Shown piece after piece: positions 14,513 to 19,838 of a stretch of 19,838 bases of DNA; position 1 is the stretch's first letter, and each line of letters begins with the position of its first letter. The notes below the pieces were generated by a model. That model saw only the letters and a program-made list of their open reading frames with translations, was not told where the DNA came from and searched no databases. The DNA lies in assembly GCA_964475685.1 (NCBI GenBank), contig CAYYXP010000036.1, positions 1 through 19,838 of the forward strand, read 5' to 3'. A program made the position numbers and the translations under genes. This stretch comes from CAVVWJ01 sp964475685. GTDB taxonomy: Bacteria > Gemmatimonadota > Gemmatimonadetes > Gemmatimonadales > GWC2-71-9.

Positions 14513-14540
14513 GCGAGCCCGCACCTCGTGGCGGGCTCGC
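14513..14540 (+). ncRNA. 5' leader stem-loop upstream of the receptor start codon
   Basis: A perfect 10-bp stem GCGAGCCCGC / GCGGGCTCGC with an 8-nt loop ends 20 bases before the ATG at 14561 and leaves the GGAGA ribosome site single-stranded. It begins a couple of bases after the predicted transcription start, as in 5' hairpins that stabilise outer-membrane protein mRNAs. It could instead terminate the upstream transcript, but no T-run follows. Confidence 0.5.
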
Positions 14541-14560
14541 GCCTTCCTACGGAGACAATC

Positions 14561-17500
14561 ATGGGCTGGCTAGGCCGAGCACGGGTGCTCGTCGTACCGC
14601 TCGCTGTGCTCCTTGCCGCCAACCTGGCGGCTCAGGGAATCACGACCGCAGCCCTCTACGGCGTCGTGCGCGGCACCGATTCCGCCGGTATCGCCGAGGC
14701 GGTCGTCACGGTCACCAACACCGCCAACGGTGAGCGGTGGCGGGCGATCACGACGGCAGATGGGCGCTATGCGGTCGAGTACCTCTCCGTCGGCAGTCCG
14801 TATTCGCTCGAGGCGCGGGCCATCGGGTTCGAGCCGGCCGGCACGAATCGAATCACACTCTCCCTCGGCGAACGGCACCGGGCCGACGTCATCCTGATGC
14901 CAACCGTCGCCCAACTCGCCGAACTCACCGTCATGGCGCCTGATCCCCGACTGAATGCCGGCCGAACCGGGCCGGCCCAGACGTTCACCGGAGCGCAGGC
15001 CACCTCTCTCCCCCTCGGCCGGGACTTTTCCCAGCTCGTCTTGCTGTCGCCCCAGGCCGTTCTGAGCCGCAATGGCGGGATCTCGATCGCCGGGCAGCCC
15101 GACCGGCTCAACGGCTTCCAGGTCGACGGGGCCAACAACGCCGACCTGGGCGGTATTCACGGCATTTCCGGCTTCGGGACGCCCGGGGCCACCAGCGGCG
15201 TCCGGACCCGGTCGCTAGAGGCGATCAAGGAGTTGCAGGTTCTGGTCGCACCCTTCGACGTTCGCTATGGCAATTTCGCGGGGGGATTGGTAAACGCGGT
15301 GACCCGATCCGGCTCGAACCGGTGGGAAGGATCGGTGTCCAGCTATTTCCAGAACCAGGCGCTGACCGGCAAGGACTCGTTGGGCAACCGGGTTGAGGAC
15401 TTCTCGACAAAGGAGCTGGCGGTTACCGTGGCCGGACCGATCGTGCGCGATCGGGCGGCCTTCTTTCTCGATGCCGGCCTCCAGCAATTCGTCGACGCGC
15501 GCCCTCCGTCGATAGGTACCGACACTACGGGCGGGGCCGACTCCGCAGGCATCGGAGTGCGCCGAGAGAGCGTCGTGCGCTTCCAGGACATTCTCAGCAA
15601 CACTTACCATGTAGACCCGGGCTCGATCGGATCCGCTGGGGCGAGAAATCCGGCGGGCAACCTGTTTGCCAAGATCACCCTGTGGCCGACGCTGAACCAA
15701 CGCATCGAGTTCTCTCACAACTACGCCCGGGGCACCTCCGAAAGTGGGTTCGGAGCATACGAATTGTCCTCTCACGCGCACGAAGAGCCTGCGACCTTCA
15801 ACGACAGCCGCGTGACCTGGACCGTCTCGGGCACCGGCCGCTTTGCCAACGAGTTGATTCTCGGGCGACTCGGCGCGACGGAACGCTGTCTTCCCGCCGC
15901 CCTGTTTCCCTGGATCGATGTCGGCGTGGGCGCCGAACCCGATATCCAAACGCTCAGCGCCGGGGCGACCAACCTCTGCCCCGACCGTTTCGCCAACCAG
16001 ACGACCTGGGAGTTGACGGACAACGCGTCTTGGTTCATGGGAGCCCACCACCTGACCTTCGGGACTCACGATGAGACGATCCACCTCAACGGGTCGCGCC
16101 GGGTGAGGATCCCAGCGGGCCTTTGGGTCTTCGGCACCCTCGACTCCCTGGAAGCGGGGCTGCCGAAGGAATATGTCCACGACTTCGCGCCGTCGTCCCG
16201 GCCCGGAGGCCCCGTAAGCGACTTCAACGTGCACCAGCTTGGCCTCTACCTGCAGGATCAATGGACGCCCGTGGCACGCCTGACGCTTACTGCCGGGCTC
16301 CGGTTGGACGTGCCTTTTCTCCCCAGTGCACCAGCCCAGAATCCCACCCTGCTCTCGACGCTGGGCGTCAATACGGCGGTGACACCCAGCGGCAACATGC
16401 TGTGGTCGCCGAGGATAGGGTTCAACTATGACGTCGGGGGGCGGGGGGCGACTTTTCTGCGCGGTGGCGTGGGCGTCTTTTCCGGGCGGCCGATGTACCT
16501 GTATTTCAGCAACATCTTCGAGACTACGGGACTGGATTGGCAGCGTGTCGCTTGCGAGGGCGCGGACGTGCCCGCCTTCACGATCGATCCGGCGCAGCAG
16601 CCGACGGAATGCGTGTCGCGTCCGTCGTTCGTGTTCGAAGTGAACTACTTCAACCCGTCTTTTCGTTTTCCCCAGAATCTTCGGGTGTCGCTGGGCAGCG
16701 ATTTCCGGTTGCCCTGGAACATGGTGGGTACGGCGGACCTCCTCTACATCCGAGGCGTCAATCAGTTCGATATCACCGAAATCAATCTCGCGCCGCCCGC
16801 TGCGAGGTCCGTCGGCGAGGGCGGACGGCTGCTCTACGGCTCGATCGATCCCGGGTCCGGCAGCGCCTCGCCCACCCGGCTGAACCCCGAGTTCAATACC
16901 GTGGCCGAGATGCGGAATTCGAGCGGAGACCGGACGATCAGCGCCAGCGGGCAGATCCAGAAGCAGTTCGGGGGTGGGACTGAAGTGAGCCTCGCCTATA
17001 CCTATACCGATGCGCGAGACCGGATGTCAGCGGATTGCTTCAACGTCACGTGCAACCTCTGGTTTACGCCGCTGGATGGCACCCTCGACGACCGCCAGCT
17101 CACCACGTCCAGTTTCGGAGTGACCCACAAGATCACCCTCGGGGCGGTGGTGAGTCTGCCGCTCCAGTTCCACCTGGGCCTGTTCTACAATGGTTACTCG
17201 GGACGTCCGTATACCTACTTGATCCGTGGGGACGCGAATGCCGACGGACTCGAGCTCATAGGTGTCGGCAACGACATCATGTACCTACCGCGGGACGCCG
17301 CTGACATCACCCTGTCGGATCCGGCCCAGTGGGCCGGCCTCGACAGCGTCATCCGCGCACAGACATGCTTGAGCTCTCAACGGGGACGGATCATGCGCCG
17401 CAACAGCTGCCGGGGACACTGGACAACGCTGCTGAACGCGCGGCTGTCCAGACCGTTCGGGTTGGGCAACGGGCAGTCGGTGGAGCTGATGGCCGACCTG

Positions 17501-17707
17501 TTCAACGCGTTGAACCTGTTCGACCGCAGCTGGGGGGTGCAGCGAACGGTCGCCTCATTTCAGGGGGACCCCGAGATCCTCGAGCTCATCGGCTACGACC
17601 AGGCCAACGGGCGGGGGATCTACAACGTCTTTCCGGTGGATCGCAACGTTCGTGACGACGGAGCCACCCGATGGCGGATGCAGCTCGGGGCGCGGTTCGT
17701 GTTCTGA
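14561..17707 (+). CDS. Oar-like TonB-dependent outer membrane receptor with carboxypeptidase-regulatory domain
   Basis: A 1048-residue protein starting at ATG 14561 with GGAGA six bases upstream. The signal peptide runs to about residue 25 (LVVPLAVLLAANLAAQ). Residues about 30-113 form a carboxypeptidase-regulatory-like beta-sandwich (ALYGVVRGTDSAGIAEAVVTV, TTADGRYAVEYLSVG, YSLEARAIGFEP). The plug follows at about 135-250: NGGISIAGQPDRLNGFQVDG, LEAIKELQVLVAPFDVRYG and FAGGLVNAVTRSGSN are hallmarks of the Oar/CirA-like TonB plug. The rest is a beta-barrel with many aromatic strands, ending in RWRMQLGARFVF with a C-terminal Phe, as in BamA-assembled proteins. It probably imports or displays an oligomeric ligand across the outer membrane. 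There is no SusD partner nearby; the two preceding lipoproteins may take that role. No clear TonB box is seen. Confidence 0.93.
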   Translation: MGWLGRARVLVVPLAVLLAANLAAQGITTAALYGVVRGTDSAGIAEAVVTVTNTANGERWRAITTADGRYAVEYLSVGSPYSLEARAIGFEPAGTNRITLSLGERHRADVILMPTVAQLAELTVMAPDPRLNAGRTGPAQTFTGAQATSLPLGRDFSQLVLLSPQAVLSRNGGISIAGQPDRLNGFQVDGANNADLGGIHGISGFGTPGATSGVRTRSLEAIKELQVLVAPFDVRYGNFAGGLVNAVTRSGSNRWEGSVSSYFQNQALTGKDSLGNRVEDFSTKELAVTVAGPIVRDRAAFFLDAGLQQFVDARPPSIGTDTTGGADSAGIGVRRESVVRFQDILSNTYHVDPGSIGSAGARNPAGNLFAKITLWPTLNQRIEFSHNYARGTSESGFGAYELSSHAHEEPATFNDSRVTWTVSGTGRFANELILGRLGATERCLPAALFPWIDVGVGAEPDIQTLSAGATNLCPDRFANQTTWELTDNASWFMGAHHLTFGTHDETIHLNGSRRVRIPAGLWVFGTLDSLEAGLPKEYVHDFAPSSRPGGPVSDFNVHQLGLYLQDQWTPVARLTLTAGLRLDVPFLPSAPAQNPTLLSTLGVNTAVTPSGNMLWSPRIGFNYDVGGRGATFLRGGVGVFSGRPMYLYFSNIFETTGLDWQRVACEGADVPAFTIDPAQQPTECVSRPSFVFEVNYFNPSFRFPQNLRVSLGSDFRLPWNMVGTADLLYIRGVNQFDITEINLAPPAARSVGEGGRLLYGSIDPGSGSASPTRLNPEFNTVAEMRNSSGDRTISASGQIQKQFGGGTEVSLAYTYTDARDRMSADCFNVTCNLWFTPLDGTLDDRQLTTSSFGVTHKITLGAVVSLPLQFHLGLFYNGYSGRPYTYLIRGDANADGLELIGVGNDIMYLPRDAADITLSDPAQWAGLDSVIRAQTCLSSQRGRIMRRNSCRGHWTTLLNARLSRPFGLGNGQSVELMADLFNALNLFDRSWGVQRTVASFQGDPEILELIGYDQANGRGIYNVFPVDRNVRDDGATRWRMQLGARFVF

Positions 17708-17714
17708 GGAGTGG

Positions 17715-17754
17715 CGTCCGGAATCGGCGGGGCCCGCTCTTCGGGGCCCGGACG
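17715..17754. terminator. Bidirectional terminator-like hairpin between convergent genes
   Basis: In the 62-bp gap between convergent stops, CGTCCGG (17715-17721) pairs perfectly with CCGGACG (17748-17754). Inside it, CCCG and CGGG around CTCTT form a second small stem; GGGCCC repeats offer an alternative fold. No T-tract is present on either strand, so this is a structural candidate only. Confidence 0.45.
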
Positions 17755-17769
17755 GATCGCGGTGTCCAT

Positions 17770-19838
17770 CTACGGTGAGGACTTCTCGCACCGCTGCATC
17801 CCCGCCCTCGACAGTGCGTTCGTGAACCGCGGCTCGTCGATGAGTGGCTGGAAGAGCGGCTCACAGGGCAACGAGAACTCGGTGACGAACTGATCGTTCC
17901 GAGCGACGGTCTGCTCGATTGCCCCGAGGGCCGCGCCGCGATCCCCGGCCCCGGCCGCGGCAAGCGCCAGGTCATAGGGAATGGTGCGCCCCGTACTCTC
18001 CGCGTTCCGCAGCTCGGAGTAGATGCCGTCCGCCTCACCCGCACGCCCGAGCGCGCGGTACGCCGCGCTCAGGTACCCGCGTATGTCGACCCCGATGCCG
18101 AGCCGGCGGGCGGTCTCCAGCAGCGAGGCAGCACTATCGGCCCTGCCCCGGGCGAGCTGAATGAACCCCATCACGAGATAGGTGTCACTCCTCGTGGTGT
18201 CGAGCGCCCACGCGCGGCGAGCCTCGGCGAGCGCGTCGTCCAGCCGGCCCGCGGCGTAGAGGGCGAACGCGCCATCGGTCGCGATGGTGGCCCCGAAGGG
18301 GTCGAGCTCTCGCGCGCGCTGTAGCTCGCTCACCGACTCCACTGCTCTCCCCACAGCGTACAGGAATACGCCATACCAGTGGTGGACCGCCGGGTCGTCG
18401 GGGGCGAGGGCGAGCGCGTTTCGGAACTCCCGCTCCGCTTTGTCGAAGCGCCAGCGCATCTTGAGGGCGTAGGCGAGCGCCAGGTGCGCGTCGCTCAACG
18501 TGGAGTCGAGCGCGAGTGCCCGGTTGGCGCTCCGCTCGGAAAGTCTCAGCGCCGAGTCCATGGGGAAGTCCGCGTCGAAGACTGGGAGGACCACGTAGGC
18601 CATGGCGAGCCCTGCGTATCCTCGCGCGAAGTTGGAATCCCGCGCGACGGCGCGTCCGAAGTATCCGACGGCATCCTCGAGCCCGCGCCGGCCGCGCTTC
18701 GACCAGGCGAAACGCCCCTTGAGATAGAGATCGTAGGCTGCGAGATCCGGGGTGCCGTGGGGTGACGTTTCTCCCACGAGTCGTGCCGTTCCGGCCGCCA
18801 CCGGTCCCTCGATCCGGGTGCGCAGCTCATTCGCGATGGCGCCGGCGATTTCGTCCTGCACGGCGAACACGTCGCGTGGATCGCGATCGTATCGCTCCGC
18901 CCAGAGCACCGTGCCATCCCGGGTGCTCGCGAGCTGAGCGGTGACGCGGAGCCGATTGCCGGCCCGGCGGATCGTGCCGGTGAGCACGGAGCCGACGTTG
19001 AGCGCGCGTCCCATCTCATCGGCCGGCGCCTCCCGCTTCCGATACGCCGACACGACGCTCGGCGCGGCGACCCTGAGCCCCGGCACCTTCGCGAGTGCGG
19101 TGGTCAGCTCCTCGGCCATGCCCTCGGCGAAGTAGGCATCGGCCGAGTCGCCGCGATTCTCGAACGGAACTATGGCGACACGCGAGAGCGCCGGCCCGCC
19201 CGGCGCGGCCTCGAGACCACCGGCGAGGGCGGGCTGCCGGTGGGCGATGAGCCCGAGCGCCGCCGCGATCACCAGCAAGGCCGCGCCGAGGATCACGAAC
19301 GGGAGCCGCGTCGTAACACTGGGCGCCTCGGCGGCCAGCGTCCGGACGAACTCGCCGGTCGACTCGAACCGGGCATCCGGCTCGAGTGCGAGCGCGCGCT
19401 GGATCGCCTGGTCCATCGCCTCGGGCACCTCCGACCGCAACTCGCGCGCGCTCGGCGCGGCCCTCCGGAACCGGTCGGCCATGACCGCCGCGGCGGTGGC
19501 GCCGCCGAACGGGGTCTCGCCGGTGAGCATCTCGAAGCAGGTCACCGCAAGCGCGTACTGGTCGGCGCGGGCGTCGATCGTCCGGTCGCCGGTGGCCTGC
19601 TCCGGCGCCATGTAATGGGAGGTGCCGAGCGCCATCCCGGTTTCAGTGAGGTGTTGCCCGCGGGTTTCGTTGTCCGACAGCGCCCGCGCGATCCCGAAGT
19701 CGGCGACGAGGATATCGCCGTCGGCGGTGAGCAGGAGGTTGTCCGGCTTCACGTCGCGGGGGACGAACCCCTCGCGGTGGGCGTAGTCGAGGGCCCGGCC
19801 GGCTTCGCCGGTGATGCGCAGCGCTTCCTCGAGAGTGA
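17770..19838 (-). CDS. Ser/Thr protein kinase with TM segment, TolB/FlgO-like domain and TPRs (5' end cut by window)
   Basis: The gene reads leftward from beyond the right edge; 688 residues are present, and the kinase N-lobe is missing. Visible kinase motifs are ALDYAHREGFVPRDVKPDN, VADFGIARAL (DFG) and MAPEQATG (APE). These are followed by the C-lobe DQYALAVTCFEMLTGETPF and a region up to about fragment residue 170. A hydrophobic segment at about 178-199 (LPFVILGAALLVIAAALGLI) is a single membrane helix. After it come a TolB/FlgO-like domain at about 217-345 (VAIVPFENRG, YFAEGMAEELTTALAKVPGLRV) and TPR-type repeats up to the C-terminus (NRALALDSTLSDAHLALAYAL, EFRNALALAPDDPAVHHWYG). This is a receptor-like Hanks-type kinase with an external sensory part. 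The HRD His is a Pro here (PRD, 19753-19761). It converges with the receptor gene at 17707, 62 bp away. Confidence 0.93.
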   Translation of the reverse strand, partial: TLEEALRITGEAGRALDYAHREGFVPRDVKPDNLLLTADGDILVADFGIARALSDNETRGQHLTETGMALGTSHYMAPEQATGDRTIDARADQYALAVTCFEMLTGETPFGGATAAAVMADRFRRAAPSARELRSEVPEAMDQAIQRALALEPDARFESTGEFVRTLAAEAPSVTTRLPFVILGAALLVIAAALGLIAHRQPALAGGLEAAPGGPALSRVAIVPFENRGDSADAYFAEGMAEELTTALAKVPGLRVAAPSVVSAYRKREAPADEMGRALNVGSVLTGTIRRAGNRLRVTAQLASTRDGTVLWAERYDRDPRDVFAVQDEIAGAIANELRTRIEGPVAAGTARLVGETSPHGTPDLAAYDLYLKGRFAWSKRGRRGLEDAVGYFGRAVARDSNFARGYAGLAMAYVVLPVFDADFPMDSALRLSERSANRALALDSTLSDAHLALAYALKMRWRFDKAEREFRNALALAPDDPAVHHWYGVFLYAVGRAVESVSELQRARELDPFGATIATDGAFALYAAGRLDDALAEARRAWALDTTRSDTYLVMGFIQLARGRADSAASLLETARRLGIGVDIRGYLSAAYRALGRAGEADGIYSELRNAESTGRTIPYDLALAAAGAGDRGAALGAIEQTVARNDQFVTEFSLPCEPLFQPLIDEPRFTNALSRAGMQRCEKSSP

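Noticed and set aside
14513..14540. Rho-independent terminator of the beta-helix lipoprotein gene
   Set aside because: No T-run follows, it lies more than 100 bp from the stop, and it sits right after a good promoter candidate, so a 5' leader hairpin fits better.
1..19838. tRNA, rRNA, CRISPR, insertion sequence or phage elements
   Set aside because: No gaps are large enough for them, no regular repeat-spacer pattern or transposase was seen, and base composition looks even.

Overview
The window is about two-thirds GC and carries eleven genes packed with little spacing. All or nearly all have clear family signatures. The mix points to Gemmatimonadota or a close relative: many lipoprotein hydrolases, an Oar-type TonB-dependent receptor, a Ser/Thr kinase fused to TolB-like and TPR modules, a BTAD-TPR regulator, a DUF2784 protein and a cysteine- and histidine-bearing mini-metalloprotein. 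This assignment is inferred from gene content; there is no rRNA or other phylogenetic marker in the window.

Left part (1-3315). A secreted M24 proline peptidase is cut by the left edge on the minus strand. It diverges from two plus-strand lipoproteins with metallopeptidase motifs: a small HEMLH protein and a DUF885-like protein with an HEGYPGHH motif.

Middle left (3349-9543, minus strand). A tight five-gene operon reads, in transcription order: GGT-like Ntn-hydrolase, YtcJ-like amidohydrolase lipoprotein (GTGA overlap), DinB/YfiT-type metal-fold protein, DUF2784 membrane protein, ACE-like (M2-type) zinc peptidase lipoprotein (14-nt overlap). Together with the left part, six hydrolases that probably act outside the cytoplasm on peptides or amides lie within 9.5 kb.

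Middle right (9702-17707). A BTAD (SARP-type) regulator with a transmembrane segment and a C-terminal TPR region is read leftward. Diverging from it are three plus-strand genes: a lipoprotein-like Ig/cupredoxin protein whose copper ligands are mostly lost, a beta-helix lipoprotein, and an Oar-like TonB-dependent receptor. The 141-bp divergent spacer holds two direct repeats (ATGGAGACA and ATGGGGACA) with an exact 11-bp pitch, 9 bp upstream of a TATCAT -10 box. This is the arrangement known for SARP operators. The most interesting hypothesis here is therefore a membrane-tethered SARP-like factor that directly switches on a neighbouring surface operon. The receptor gene also has its own candidate promoter, followed by a 5' stem-loop.

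Right end (17770-19838, minus strand). A Ser/Thr protein kinase with a TM segment, TolB/FlgO-like domain and TPRs is cut by the right edge. Its HRD motif reads PRD. No tRNA, rRNA, CRISPR array, insertion sequence or gene-free stretch over 300 bases was seen.
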